From assembly GCA_039583875.1 (NCBI GenBank), contig CM077158.1:121889900-121953899 (forward strand): a stretch of 64,000 nucleotides of DNA, written 5' to 3'. Shown piece after piece: positions 10,275-21,798 of the stretch; position 1 is the stretch's first letter, and every line of letters begins with the position of its first letter. Source of the stretch: Platanthera guangdongensis. Its lineage: Eukaryota; Streptophyta; Magnoliopsida; Asparagales; Orchidaceae. The position numbers and the translations under genes are program-made. The notes beneath the pieces are model-generated. The model was not told the origin of the DNA and searched no databases. It worked only from the letters and a program-made list of their open reading frames with translations.

Positions 10275-10952
10275 ATGGCTTGGCAGCAAGAACCCCAACA
10301 CTCGCTAGGAAGCATGACATCAACTGTGGTACCAACCTCTCCTTCATCGATAGAAACGGCTCGACTGATTGTCGATAGGGCTTTTGCAACGCTCAAGGCT
10401 TACCATGAGGGACAAGTTTCACCCTCTGATCCGGTGATGCGTTCCGTGCCGGGTAGGGAACTTGAGCAGCCGGAAAGGGGAAGTGCCTCAGCTTCGTCGG
10501 GACATATGTGTTTGAGCCAAGGAGAGAACACGGTTGCAGACTATTTTCACGCATTTGTTGCAATGAGACAACAACCCGAGTTTGTGTTTGAGACCGAGGG
10601 GATGAAGATTAATCGGTTTTATGATGGGCTACGTCAGGAACTCCGTTTCTTGTTGATGGGTCCTAAGTTCTTGGGCTTCCAACCACTGGTGGAGGCAGCG
10701 AGACTGTTGGAAATCGACTTGAGGAGAGCCCAGCAGATGCCTGTGACTCGGAAAGTGCGCACTCCAAGTGTTAGGAAGTCGGCTCACCGGAAGAGGCAGA
10801 GACAAGAGAAGCGTACTTGTTATGCGTGTGGTCTGGTAGGACACCTCGCTCGTGAATGTGGAGATGGTGTTCAGCAGCCAAAAGAGCAGTATAAGTGTTA
10901 TTCGTGTGGGAAAGCAGGACATAAAGCCCGAGATTGCCGCGTTGGCTCGTAG
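10275..10952 (+). CDS. gag: Shortened gag with two CCHC zinc knuckles, copy 1 (225 aa)
   Basis: Encodes the nucleocapsid end of gag. The capsid remnant lies at about residues 80-150 ([17 protein letters not shown] and [16 protein letters not shown], the usual C-terminal capsid blocks). A basic stretch follows, then two zinc knuckles, [14 protein letters not shown] (about 187-200) and [14 protein letters not shown] (about 212-225). Gag of this lineage normally has a much longer capsid N-terminal part. Here the first conserved block appears within 85 residues, so the N-terminal capsid half is missing. The copy at 17380 has the same shape, so the deletion is older than the tandem array. The first ATG is used as start and is not proven. 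Confidence 0.75.
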   Translation: MAWQQEPQHSLGSMTSTVVPTSPSSIETARLIVDRAFATLKAYHEGQVSPSDPVMRSVPGRELEQPERGSASASSGHMCLSQGENTVADYFHAFVAMRQQPEFVFETEGMKINRFYDGLRQELRFLLMGPKFLGFQPLVEAARLLEIDLRRAQQMPVTRKVRTPSVRKSAHRKRQRQEKRTCYACGLVGHLARECGDGVQQPKEQYKCYSCGKAGHKARDCRVGS

Positions 10953-11339
10953 CAGGCAAGAAATGTCGACATCATGAAGTAGATAAATAATGAGGCTCCT
11001 CATGTACATAAATAATGGTGGCTTATACATGTTCGATGTACAGTAAGCCGTTTTGGATGAAAATGCTATGAGGGCCTGTGTCCGATATGGATGTGTGGGA
11101 TCAACGTGTGGTGTCAATTGTTGATGTTTTCTACCATGGGGACATGTGTGCCCAAACTTGGCAAGAGTCGTCGACGCTTACGATAATCGTCTTGCTTGCT
11201 TTTGTTTGCATCTTGTGAATGTTGTTTGTATGTGTTAGGTGCACCACAGGCACCGTTTGCGAAGGATGTTTTGTCTTCTTTTCTGTCTAGGGTGTTGATC
11301 ACGCTGCTTGGGATACCCAGGATTGCAAAGATAGCTAGC

Positions 11340-14300
11340 GTCAGTGTGGTGTAGCCGAATGGCTGTTGGATGCTTGCGGATCAAGCTTGCGATGTGGCGG
11401 TTCAGTTAGGAAGTCGGGATTTCAGTTTAACTGCATTTGTTTTGCCAATATCAGAATTGACGTGATTTTTGGGTAGGATTGGCTTGCGGAGCAGCATGCT
11501 ATGCTTGATTGCCAGTCCAAAGAAATCACGTTGGGCCAGAATACCGAACAGAAGACCAAGTTCGCGGGTATGCGAGGAGTGGGCGAGACGTTGATGTCTG
11601 CACTCCAGGTGGTCAAAGCTGTTCGGAAGGGTGCGGAGTGTTACTTTGCACTTATTCAGGTTGTTGAGCCTAAGGCAACTTTGTGCGAGGTTCCAATTGT
11701 GGCAGAATTTACAGATGTGTTTCCCGCGGATCTCCCTGGGCTACCACCCCAGCAGGAGATTGACTTCACAATTGAGTTGGTGCCAGGTGCAAAACTAGTG
11801 GCCCGCTCGCCATATCGCGTTGCGCCTAAAGAGATGGCTGAGTTGAAGGTTCAACTCCAAGAAATGCTATAGCAAGGTTATATCCGCCCAAGTATGTCAC
11901 CTTGGAGCGCGCCTGTGCTTTTTGTAAAGAAGAAAGACGGTGGGTTGCGGTTGTGTATTGATTACCGTGAATTGAATAAGCTGACCGAGAAGAATAAGTA
12001 TCCTATACCTCGGATTGCTGAGTTATTCGATCAGCTGGTGGGCTCGACCGTCTATTCGAAGTTGGACCTGAAGTCTGGTTATTACCAGTTAAGAATTCGG
12101 GAAGGTAACATTCCCAAAACCGCATTTGGAATGCGTTATGGGCACTATGAGTTCACAGTCATGCCCTTTGGATTGTGCAATGCGCCCTCGGTGTTTATGG
12201 ATCTGATGCACCGTATTTTTCGTGAGTACCTGGATCTGTTTGTGATAGTGTTCATTGATGACATCCTGGTGTACTCGAAGTCCAAGGTTGAACATGAGAT
12301 TCACTTGCGGTTGATGTTGAACACGTTAAGGCAAAATCAGCTATATGCCAAGTTCTCGAAGTGCGAGTTTTGGCTATCGTCAGTGGCATTTTTGGGCCAT
12401 GTGGTAAGTGGAGCGGACATTGCAGTGGATCCAGCGAAGATAAGAGCCATACAAGAGTGGCCAATGTTATCCTCCGTGGCCGAGGTCAGGAGTTTTCTTG
12501 GACCTGCGGGCTACTATAGGAGATTTGTGGAAAACTTCTCGCGGATTGCTTTGCCGCTAACCACACTGACGCGAAAAGATCAGAAGTTCGTTTGGACGCC
12601 AGATTGCGCACGAGCTTTTGAAGAGCTGAAGGTTCGGTTGACCACGGCGCCGGTGTTGTCTTCGCCATGTGGAACTAATGGATTTGTGATTTCTAGTGAT
12701 GCCTCAGGGAGCAGTTTAGGATGCGTTCTTTGGCAGAACGGAAAGGTGATTGTTTATGGCTCACGCCAGCTGAAGGTGCACGAGCGAAACTCTCCAGTCT
12801 ATGATTTGGAACTAGCGGCGGTGATTTTTGCACTTAAGTTGTGGCGACACGACCTTTATGGCGTGAAGGTGGAGTCTATATCGATAATAAGATCCTAAAG
12901 TATCTTTTGAAGCAGAAAGACTTGAACATGCGACAACGAAGGTGGTTGGAGTTCCTTGGGGACTACACTTTCGAGATTCACTCTACGCCCGGAAAGGGGA
13001 ATGTTGTCGCGGATGCCTTGAGTCGGCGAATTCCGGCTAAGAGCGAATTGGTTACAAAGACATGATGAACGTCTTATCCAGGAGTTGGAAGCATTAGAGA
13101 TCGATTGTGTTGACAAGAATCCCAGTGCCACGACATGTTTGAACTGGACCGAGGTGCAATGTGACCTTGCGGACCGAGTTCGACGGGCAACGGAGTTGGA
13201 TGAAGATCGCTTGCGCTATGCGCATGAAGGGCCAGAAGGCAACTTCACCTGAAATGACGGTCTTTTGCGAAAAGAGGGCCGTTTGTGCGTCCCAAGTATG
13301 GGGAAATTGAGGGAAGAATTGATGTATGAAGCGCATTATACCAAGTATTCTATTCACCCCGGGAGCACGAAGATGTTCAACGATATGAAGAAGCTTTTCT
13401 GGTGGCCAGGGCTCAAGAAAGATGTTGCCCTTTATGTATCCAAATGCCAAACATGTGCGATGGTGAAGGTGGAATGCCAAAAGCCGGGCGGTTATTTGAA
13501 GTCACTGCCGATCCCAGTGTGGAAATTTGATGATATTTCCATGGATTTTGTGCATGGGTTGCCAAGATCGCAGCGAGGAAATGATTCCATTTGGGTGATT
13601 GTTGACCGGCTAACAAAAGTAGCACATTTTCTCCCGATCAGGCGGGATGATTCGGTTGAAAGTTTGGCAAAGTTATATGTTGATCAGATTGTGCGGCTTC
13701 ACGGTGTTCCTCGGAGCATCGTAAGTGATCGAGATGGGCGATTCACGTCAAATGATTGGAGGCTAGTTCACCGACTGTTGGGCACGAAAGTGACTTTCAG
13801 TACGGCCTTTCATCCCCAAACGGATGGCCAAACTGAACGTACCAACAGAACAAGGGAGGACATGCTCCGAATGTGCGCCCTTGACTTCGGAAAGAGATGG
13901 GAAGATCATCTCTATTTTGTAACATTTGCCTATAATAACAGCTATCAGGAAAGCCTTGGGATGGCACCATATGAAGCTCTATATGAAAGGACGTGCCGTT
14001 CTCCCTTGGCTTGGTAGAAGCGGGTGAAGCCCGGGTTGTGAAACCAAATGAGGTGGATGAAGCAAACGCAACTATCCGGACTATTCGAGAGAGAGATTTC
14101 TTATTACTCAAGATCGAAAAGCAAAGTACTACAACGCCAAGCACCGGAACGTGGAGTTTGCGGTCGGCGATTGGGTCTACTTGAAGATCAAACCATTCAA
14201 AGGTGTCTCCAGGATTCGACGATTGAAAAAGTTGAGTCCAAGATATGTGGGTCCTTTTGAAGTGGTTGAGCGAATGGGCGAAGCGGCTTATCGGCTAGCT

Positions 14301-14603
14301 CTGTCGGCGGACTTGGGTGGGTTACATGATGTCTTTCACATCTCGGTGCTTCGGAAGGCCGTGAAAGATCCAGCTCAAGTGATTGCGGGTGATCATATGC
14401 CGGTGGAGTATGGGCTAACAATGAGAGTTAGACCCAGTCAGATCGAAGATCGAGCCGAAAAACAGTTGCGGAATAAGACGGTCGGTATGGTAAAAGTCCG
14501 ATGGGACAACTACGACCGTGAAGAGCTGACATAGGAGTGCGAGCAGACCATGCGAGCAGGGTTTCCTGAGCTGTTTGTGTATAGCGAGAATGTTGTAACA
14601 TAA
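11340..14603 (+). pseudogene. pol: Tekay-like pol, copy 1: truncated protease, RT, RNase H, integrase, chromodomain-like end
   Basis: The protease is represented only by its C-terminal half, with the degenerate block before 11500 where copy 2 reads [14 protein letters not shown]. No D-S/T-G active site is found upstream. RT follows (KKKDGGLRL near 11925, FIDDIL near 12255), then RNase H (SSDAS near 12692) and integrase with an HHCC site (about 13335-13455) and D,D,E blocks (ISMDFVHG, VSDRDGRF, DGQTERTNR). The tail has GDWVYLKIKPF and VRWDNYDREEL blocks of a chromodomain-like end. Lesions: stop at 11870 (GAG to TAG relative to copy 2), one-base losses near 12870 and 14015, a frame change near 13060 and a stop at 14532. 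Copy 2 has different lesions. Confidence 0.88.
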
Positions 14604-14675
14604 AATTTTCTATGTTGTCACTTTTCTTGCAGATTTCTGTTGCTTTCCTGTCTCCGAATTTCGAGGAAGAAATTT

Positions 14676-14693
14676 CTTGTAGGAGGGGAGAAT
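14676..14693 (+). promoter_or_regulatory. Polypurine tract before middle LTR
   Basis: TTGTAGGAGGGGAGAAT abuts the LTR start TGTAACA. The equivalent tract for the third LTR ends at 21798. Confidence 0.85.
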
Positions 14694-14733
14694 TGTAACA
14701 GCCCAAATTTTTGAAATAGGAATTTTTGGGTGA

Positions 14734-15316
14734 CACGGCCTGGGACACGGGCGTGTCCCAGGGCGTGTCAGTTGACACGGCCTGCGACACGGGCGTGTCG
14801 CGGGGCGTGTCGAGGCTGTGTCGACGAATGGCTTTTGTCTCGACGATTTTTCTCTCGACGATGCGTCGAGAGGAGGCACACGGCCCAGGACACGGGCGTG
14901 TCCAAGGCCGTGTCGCATGCTCAATGATTTGTTCTCAACGATCGGCGAGTGTCGAGACGTGAGTGTTGAGTGTTGAACACGGCCTGTGACACGGGCGTGT
15001 CACAGGGCGTGTCAAATCAGATCGACGAACTCAGCCCGTCGAATGATTTTGACAGGGCGTGTCTTTGTGCCATGTCTGGGCACACGGCCTGGGACACGGG
15101 CGTGTCACAGGCCGTGTGAAGTCTCGGGATGATTTGGGATTTTTTCACCCAGGTACACGGCCACAGACACGGGCGTGTCTGAAGGCGTGTTGGTGACACG
15201 GCCCATGACACGGGCATGTCCCATGGGCATGTCACTGGTTTGGATAAGTCAGTTGACCACCGCTTGAGGCACACGGCTTGGTACACGGCCGTGTCTGAGG
15301 CCGTGTCGGGTCAAAA
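14734..15316 (+). repeat. Array of covarying GACACGGGCGTGTC palindromes
   Basis: About eight perfect or near-perfect palindromes with core CACGGGCGTG, each flanked by ACGGCC and GGGCGTGTC half-sites. Bases next to the core differ between copies yet stay complementary: GGG..CCC (14742-14759), GCG..CGC (14784-14801), GTG..CAC (14986-15003), CAG..CTG (15164-15181). The array is repeated in the third LTR (21839-22421). Confidence 0.88.
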
Positions 15317-15880
15317 TCTGTGTTTTTGGCAGAATCGTGGCCGTCCATTCCTTCAGTCTGGATCAAGGGGCTGAAGCCTCTTCCTCTTTTTCCTTAAAGG
15401 CCGAAAGCAGAGAAGGATTCTCATTTTCTTTGGCCTTGAGTTTTCTTCAAGTGAAGAGAGAAAGAGAGAGAGAAAGGAGGAGGAAGAAGGAAGGGGGCTG
15501 CTGCTGGTGGTGCTGCGGTTTACCGACGAGAGATCCGAAGCCGGCGTTGCGGAGGAAACACTCTTGCGAGTCTTCCAAGCTATCTTGGAGGTCATGGCAC
15601 CGAAGCAGTCGTCAAGGGTAACGACTTTTCTTTCTAGCCATGTGAAGGATTTCTTTTTGGCATAGCTTTGTGATTTCCCCCACCAAGAGGTGGCTGATAT
15701 TGGAAATCTTTGGGTGGATGCTTGAAATCCCCTTTTGTTAGCATATAGATCCGGAAATGGAGTACGGAATAGGCATGCTGTGTGAAGCCCATCTGGACAG
15801 GTTGGTCTGGATTGGTGATGTTGCATACGAACCGGAGAAGACTCCGTGATAACGTGTAGTGTAAGGAGTCTACGGGTTAT

Positions 15881-16165
15881 ACCTGCGAAAAGGAGTAGCA
15901 GGAAGTACTGGGGTGGTAGTCCAGGAAAATAGCCATGTGATGTTTTGGGTCCAACCTTTGAATGAGGCACAGGAAGTACTGGTGGGACCAGGAAAGGCCC
16001 TTTTTGTGATGCTTGATGTCGTAGGGTGTCCACCTGTGAAGCGAGTAACAGGAAGTACTAGCATGATAGCTAGGAAAGACCCCTGACATTTGTGCTTGTG
16101 CGGTGTCCACCTGTGGAGAGAGTCACAGGAAGTATTGGTGTGCCCAGGAAAGACCCGCTGTTGCT
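15881..16165 (+). repeat. Four-copy 76-bp tandem repeat in LTR
   Basis: Units start near 15881, 15954, 16032 and 16109 and share ACCTGTGAA, then CAGGAAGTACTGG, then AGGAAAGACCC. The same array recurs about 7105 bp downstream (22986-23270). Confidence 0.78.
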
Positions 16166-17169
16166 GTGAGAGAAATGGGTATAGAGATGTACCCAGGCTT
16201 GAATGCCAGAATAGGATCCGTGAGACCTACCCGCGCCTTTGATATAGCCATGAGTACGCTGTACTCGGAGAAGGCAAGGCAATTTGAGCAATGGGGGGTG
16301 GAGGATCCGACCTGCGCTATGTCCGTCCGACGTGAGACCAAAAAGTGCGGTCTGTTGGAGCGCATAGCAAGAGTCTTCGGCCTACGTGCCATGACACAAC
16401 GGGGGTCTACGGGCCATCCCGGTGTCCGAAGACTAACTTCGGCTGCACGCCATGGAGTAAATGCTCAAGAGAGTTACCGTTGGGTTGTAACCCTGATACG
16501 GTGGTGGGCAAGAGGTTGTCATAACACCAAGAATGTGCCCTGAGTGCACGGACCGTTGGGCCGGGTGGCGAACGGTTGTGATGGCTTGTGTGCGTGATAG
16601 CACCTTTTGATGATATAGCTTGCCATACTTGGACATAATATGACTGTAGGGAAAAATACCGCTGCCCCGAGAGATGAGGTAGGGTCGTTATAATTTGGTC
16701 AACTGAACGCTGACCGTTGCTTTTGTGTGCCACCGTTGGGTGGATTGTCCCTTTCCAGGTACGGGAGAGCCGAGCGGGACGCATAGAGGTTGATGTTCCT
16801 GCTGGAGTTGCTGCTGCTGCTGTTAGCCCTCGAAGGCTAAGTGTGTTCTTTTGTGTGTTTTCTTTTATTGTGGCCGGCCTGCGCGCCAATCTGTTTAGGC
16901 CACTGTTTGAAAGCCATGTAAGGCCATAAGGCCAACTCTTTTGACTTGTTGTAAGACATTCCTATAATTTATAAAATGTGGAGTTTTATGTTTGGACATT
17001 CATGAGGAGTTCTAGTTGTAGTCTAGGCTTCCGCTAGAATGATTTGTGATAGGTGTGATGCGCTACTCTGGTATCATCCTGTACCTTCACCGACTGTTTT
17101 GTGATATATCCTGTGGGGCCCCGGCCGGACCTTCTAGAATATATCATATGAACGGATGGGGTTGTTACA

Positions 17170-17379
17170 TTTTTGGTATCGATTGTCTTGGTCTTTCCCT
17201 CTCGAAGTCGTGGTCGACTTCTTTTGTGGGGTGGCGCGCACGTGTTTGTGCAAACCAAAGTTTACGAATGAACTCCTGAATGTCCATGATAGGCGTGCAA
17301 AGTTTTGTGTTTGAGGAACCTGTGTGTTCCTATCTTGTTGCTTACTTGTGTCATTTTCCGTCTGTAGGCGACGAGTGCG
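17170..17379 (+). other. Leader of internal region 2
   Basis: Short leader between the LTR end and the gag ATG, nearly identical to 10065-10274. It begins TTTTTGGTATCGATTG, a poor match to the initiator-Met primer site. Confidence 0.6.
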
Positions 17380-18057
17380 ATGGCTTGGCAACAGGAACCC
17401 CAACACTCGCTAGGAAGCATGACATCAACTGTGGTACCAACCTCTCCTTCATCGATAGAAACGGCTCGACTGATTGTCGATAGGGCTTTTGCAACGCTCA
17501 AGGCTTACCATGAGGGACAAGTTTCACCCTCTGATCTGGTGATGCATTCCGTGCCGGGTAGGGAACTTGAGCAGCCGGAAAGGGGAAGTGCCTCAGCTTC
17601 GTCGGGACATATGCGTTTGAGCCAAGGAGAGAACATGGTTGCGGACTATTTTCACGCATTTGTTGCAATGAGACAACAACCCGAGTTTGTGTTTGAGACC
17701 GAGGGGATGAAGATTAATCGGTTTTATGATGGGCTACGTGAGGAACTCCGTTTCTTGTTAATGGGTCCTAAGTTCTTGGGCTTCCAACCACTGGTGGAGG
17801 CAGCAAGACTGTTGGAAATCGACTTGAGGAGAGCCCAGCAGATGCCTGTGACTCGGAAAGTGCGCACTCCAAGTGTTGGGAAGTCGGCTCACCGGAAGAG
17901 GCAGAGACAAGAGAAGCGTACTTGTTATGCGTGTGGTCTGGTAGGACACCTCGCTCGTGAATGTGGAGATGGTGTTCAGCAGCCAAAGAAGCAGTACAAG
18001 TGTTATTCGTGTGGGAAAGCAGGACATAAAGCCCGAGATTGCCGCTTTGGCTCATAG
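17380..18057 (+). CDS. gag: Shortened gag with two CCHC zinc knuckles, copy 2 (225 aa)
   Basis: Same length and domain order as the copy at 10275, with about eight amino-acid differences. The partial capsid blocks are followed by two intact zinc knuckles ([14 protein letters not shown] and [14 protein letters not shown]). The basic linker [13 protein letters not shown] precedes the knuckles. The shared lack of the N-terminal capsid half shows that both units descend from one deleted founder. The reading frame is still open, which is notable because the downstream pol is broken. Confidence 0.75.
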   Translation: MAWQQEPQHSLGSMTSTVVPTSPSSIETARLIVDRAFATLKAYHEGQVSPSDLVMHSVPGRELEQPERGSASASSGHMRLSQGENMVADYFHAFVAMRQQPEFVFETEGMKINRFYDGLREELRFLLMGPKFLGFQPLVEAARLLEIDLRRAQQMPVTRKVRTPSVGKSAHRKRQRQEKRTCYACGLVGHLARECGDGVQQPKKQYKCYSCGKAGHKARDCRFGS

Positions 18058-18470
18058 CAGGCAAGAAATGTCGACATCATGAAGTAGATAAATAATGAGG
18101 CTCCTCATGTACATAAATAATGGTGGCTTATACATGTTCGATGTACAGTAAGCCGTTTTTTATGAAAATTCTATGAGGGCCTGTGTCCGATATAGATGTG
18201 TGGGATCAACGTGTGGTGTCAATTGTTGATGTTTTCTACCATGGGGACATGTGTGCACAAACTTGGCAAGAGTCGTCGACGCTTACGATAATCGTCTTGC
18301 TTGCTTTTGTTTGCATCTTGTGAATGTTGTTTGTATGTGTTAGGTGCACCACAGGCACCGTTTGCGAAGGATGTTTTGTCTTCTTTTCTGTCTAGGGTGT
18401 TGATCACGCTGCTTGGGATACCCAGGATTGCAAAGATAGCTAGCGTCAGCGTGGTGTAGCCGAATGGCTG

Positions 18471-21400
18471 TTGGATGCTTGCGGATCAAGCTTGCGATGT
18501 GGCGGTTCAGTTAGGAAGTCGGGATTTCAGTTTAACTGCATTTGTTTTGCCAATATCGGAATTGACGTGATTTTTGGGTTGGATTGGCTTGCGGAGCAGC
18601 ATGCTATGCTTGATTGCCAGTGCAAAGAAATTACGTTGGGCCAGAATACCGAACAGAAGACCAAGTTCGCGGGTATGCGAGGAGTGGGCGAGACGTTGAT
18701 GTCTGCACTCCAGGTAGTCAAAGCTGTTCGGAAGGGTGCAGAGTGTTACTTTGCACTTATTCAGGTTGTTGAGCCTAAGGCAACTTTGTGCGAGGTTCCG
18801 ATTGTGGCAGAATTTACAGATGTGTTTCCCGCGGATCTCCCTGGGCTACCACCCCAGCAGGAGATTGACTTCACAATTGAGTTGGTGCCAGGTGCGAAAC
18901 CAGTGGCCCGCTCGCCATATCGCGTTGCGCCTAAAGAGATGGCTGAGTTGAAGGTTCAACTCCAAGAAATGCTAGAGCAAGGTTATATCCGCCCAAGTAT
19001 GTCACCTTGGAGCGTGCTTGTGCTTTTTGTAAAGAAGAAAGACGGTGGGTTGCGGTTGTGTATTGATTACCGTGAATTGAATAAGCTGACCGAGAAGAAT
19101 AAGTATCATATACCTCGGATTGATGAGTTATTCGATCAGCTGGTGGGCTCGACCGTCTATTCGAAGTTGGACCCGAAGTCTGGTTATTACCAGTTAAGAA
19201 TTCGGGAAGGTAACATTCCCAAAACCGCATTTGGAATGCGTTATGGGCACTATGAGTTCACAGTAATGCCCTTTGGATTGTGCAATGCGCCCTCAGTGTT
19301 TATGGATCTGATGCACCGTATTTTTCGTGAGTACCTGGATCTGTTTGTGATAGTGTTCATTGATGACATCCTGGTGTACTCGAAGTCCAAGGTTGAACAT
19401 GAGATTCACTTGCGGTTGATGTTGAACACGTTAAGGCAAAATCAGCTATATGCCAAGTTCTCGAAGTGCGAGTTTTGGCTATCGTCAGTGGCATTTTTGG
19501 GCCAAGTGGTAAGTGGAGCGTACATTGCAGTGGATCCAGCGAAGATAAGAGCCATACAAGAGTGGCCAATGTTATCCTCCGTGGCCGAGGTCAGGAGTTT
19601 TCTTGGACCTGCGGGCTACTATAGGAGATTTGTGGAAAACTTCTCGCAGATTGCTTTGCCGCTAACCGCACTGACGCGAAAAGATCAGAAGTTCGTTTGG
19701 ACGCCAGATTGCGCACGAGCTTTTGAAGAGCTGAAGGTTCGGTTGACCATGGCACCGGTGTTGTCTTCGCCATGTGGAACTAATGGATTTGTGATTTCTA
19801 GTGATGCCTCAGTGAGCCGCTTAGGATGCGTTCTTTGGCAGAACGGAAAGGTGATTGTTTATGGCTCACGCCAGCTGAAGGTGCACGAGCGAAACTCTCC
19901 CGTCCATGATTTGGAACTAGCGGCGGTGATTTTTGCACTTAAGTTGTGGCGACACGACCTTTATGACGTGAAGGTGGAGATCTATATCGATCATAAGATC
20001 CTAAAGTATCTTTTGAAGCAGAAAGACTTGAACATGCGACAACGAAGGTGGTTGGAGTTCCTTGGGGACTACACTTTCGAGATTCACTCTACGCCCGTAA
20101 AGGGGAATGTTGTCGCGGATGCCTTGAGTCGGCGAATTCCGGCTAAGAGCGAATTGGTTACAAAGACATGATGAACATCTTATCCAGGAGTTGGAAGCAT
20201 TAGAGATCGATTGTGTTGACAAGAATCCCAGTGCCACTGCATGTTTGAACTGGACCGAGGTGCAATGTGACCTTGCGGACCGAGTTCGACGGGCAACGGA
20301 GTTGGATGAAGATCGCTTGCGCGATGCGCCTGAAGGGCCAGAAGGCAACTTCACCTGAAATGACAGTCTTTTGCGAAAAGAGGGTCGTTTGTGCGTCCCA
20401 AGTATGGGGAAATTGAGGGAAGAATTGATGTATGAAGCGCATTATACCAAGTATTCCATTCACCCCGGGAGCACGAAGATGTTCAACGATATGAAGAAGC
20501 TTTTCTGGTGGCCAGGGCTCAAGAAAGATGTTGCCCTTTATGTATCCAAATGCCAAACATGTGCGATGGTGAAGGTGGAATGCCAAAAGCCGGCGGTTAT
20601 TTGAAGTCACTGCGATCCCAGTGTGGAAATTTGATGATATTTCCATGGATTTTGTGCATGGCTTGCCAAGATCGCAGCGAGGAAATGATTCCATTTGGGT
20701 GATTGTTGACCGGCTAACAAAAGTAGCACATTTTCTCCCGATCAGGCGGGATGATTCGGTTGAAAGTTTGGCAAAGTTATATGTTGATCAGATTGTGCGG
20801 CTTCACGGTGTTCCTCGGAGCATCGTAAGTGATCGAGATGGGCGATTCACGTCAAATGATTGGAGGCTAGTTCACTGACTGTTGGGCACGAAAGTGACTT
20901 TCAGTACGGCCTTTCAACCCCAAACGGATGGCCAAACTGAACGTACCAACAGAACAAGGGAGGACATGCTCCGAATGTGCGCCCTTTACTTCGGAAAGAG
21001 ATGGGAAGATCATCTCTATATGGTAACGTTTGCCTATAATAACAGCTACCAGGAAAGCCTTGGGATGGCACCATATGAAGCTCTATATGAAAGGACGTGT
21101 CGTACTCCCTTGGCTTGGGTAGAAGCGGGTGAAGCCCGGGTTGTGAAACCAAATGAGGTGGATGAAGCAAACACAAATATCCGGACTATTCGAGAGAGAG
21201 ATTTCTTATTACTCAATATCGACAAGCAAAGTACTACAACGCCAAGCACCGGAACGTGGAGTTTGCGGTCGGCGATTGGGTCTACTTGAAGATCAAACCA
21301 TTCAAAGGTGTCTCCAGGATTTGACGATTGAAAAAGTTGAGTCCAAGATATGTGGGTCCTTTTGAAGTGGTTGAGCGAATGGGCGAAGCGGCTTATCGGC

Positions 21401-21708
21401 TAGCTCTGTCAGCGGACTTGGGTGGGTTACATGATGTCTTTCACATCTCGGTGCTTCAGAAGGCCGTGAAAGATCCAGCTCAAGTGATTGCGGGTGATCG
21501 TATGCCGGTGGAGTATGGGCTAACAATGAGAGTTAGACCCAGTCAGATCGAAGATCGAGCCGAAAAACAGTTGCGGAATAAGACGGTCGGTATGGTAAAA
21601 GTCTGATGGGACAACTGCGGCCGTGAAGAGCTGACATGGGAGTGCGAGCAGACCATGCGAGCAGGGTTTCCTGAGCTGTTTGTGTATAGCGAGAATGTTG
21701 TAACATAA
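18471..21708 (+). pseudogene. pol: Tekay-like pol, copy 2: RT-RNase H open, integrase broken
   Basis: 18471-20171 is a 566-aa open frame with the protease C-terminal block ([14 protein letters not shown]), RT ([17 protein letters not shown], catalytic FIDD) and RNase H ([29 protein letters not shown]). The protease active-site aspartate motif is absent upstream. Integrase follows in another frame from 20371. It has one-base losses near 20590 and 20613 relative to copy 1 and TGA stops at about 20877, 21322 and 21604. Each stop replaces a CGA present in copy 1, as expected for deaminated CpG. The chromodomain-like tail runs to about 21708. Confidence 0.88.
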
Positions 21709-21798
21709 AATTTTCTATGTTGTCACTTTTCTTGCTGATTTCTGTTGCTTTCCTGTCTCCGAATTTCGAAGACGAAATTTCTTGTAGGAGGGGAGGAT

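Larger units (their letters stand above)
14694..17169 (+). repeat. Tekay-like LTR, middle copy (2476 bp)
   Basis: Starts TGTAACAGCCC and ends GGTTGTTACA, and serves as 3' LTR of unit 1 and 5' LTR of unit 2. It holds the GACACGGGCGTGTC palindrome array (14734-15316), a GA-rich stretch (15460-15490) and a four-copy 76-bp repeat (15881-16165). Short ORFs in it are not supported as genes. TTTTTGGTATC after the end shares only the first seven bases of the usual initiator-Met primer site, so the primer site looks decayed. Confidence 0.93.

Noticed and set aside
14742..15316. CRISPR array
   Set aside because: Repeats are irregularly spaced palindromes within a plant LTR; no unique spacers of constant length, no cas genes.
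14694..17000. ORFs of 60-226 codons on both strands of the Tekay LTR
   Set aside because: They are repeated in the other LTR copies, overlap on both strands, have no domains, and lie in LTR sequence.
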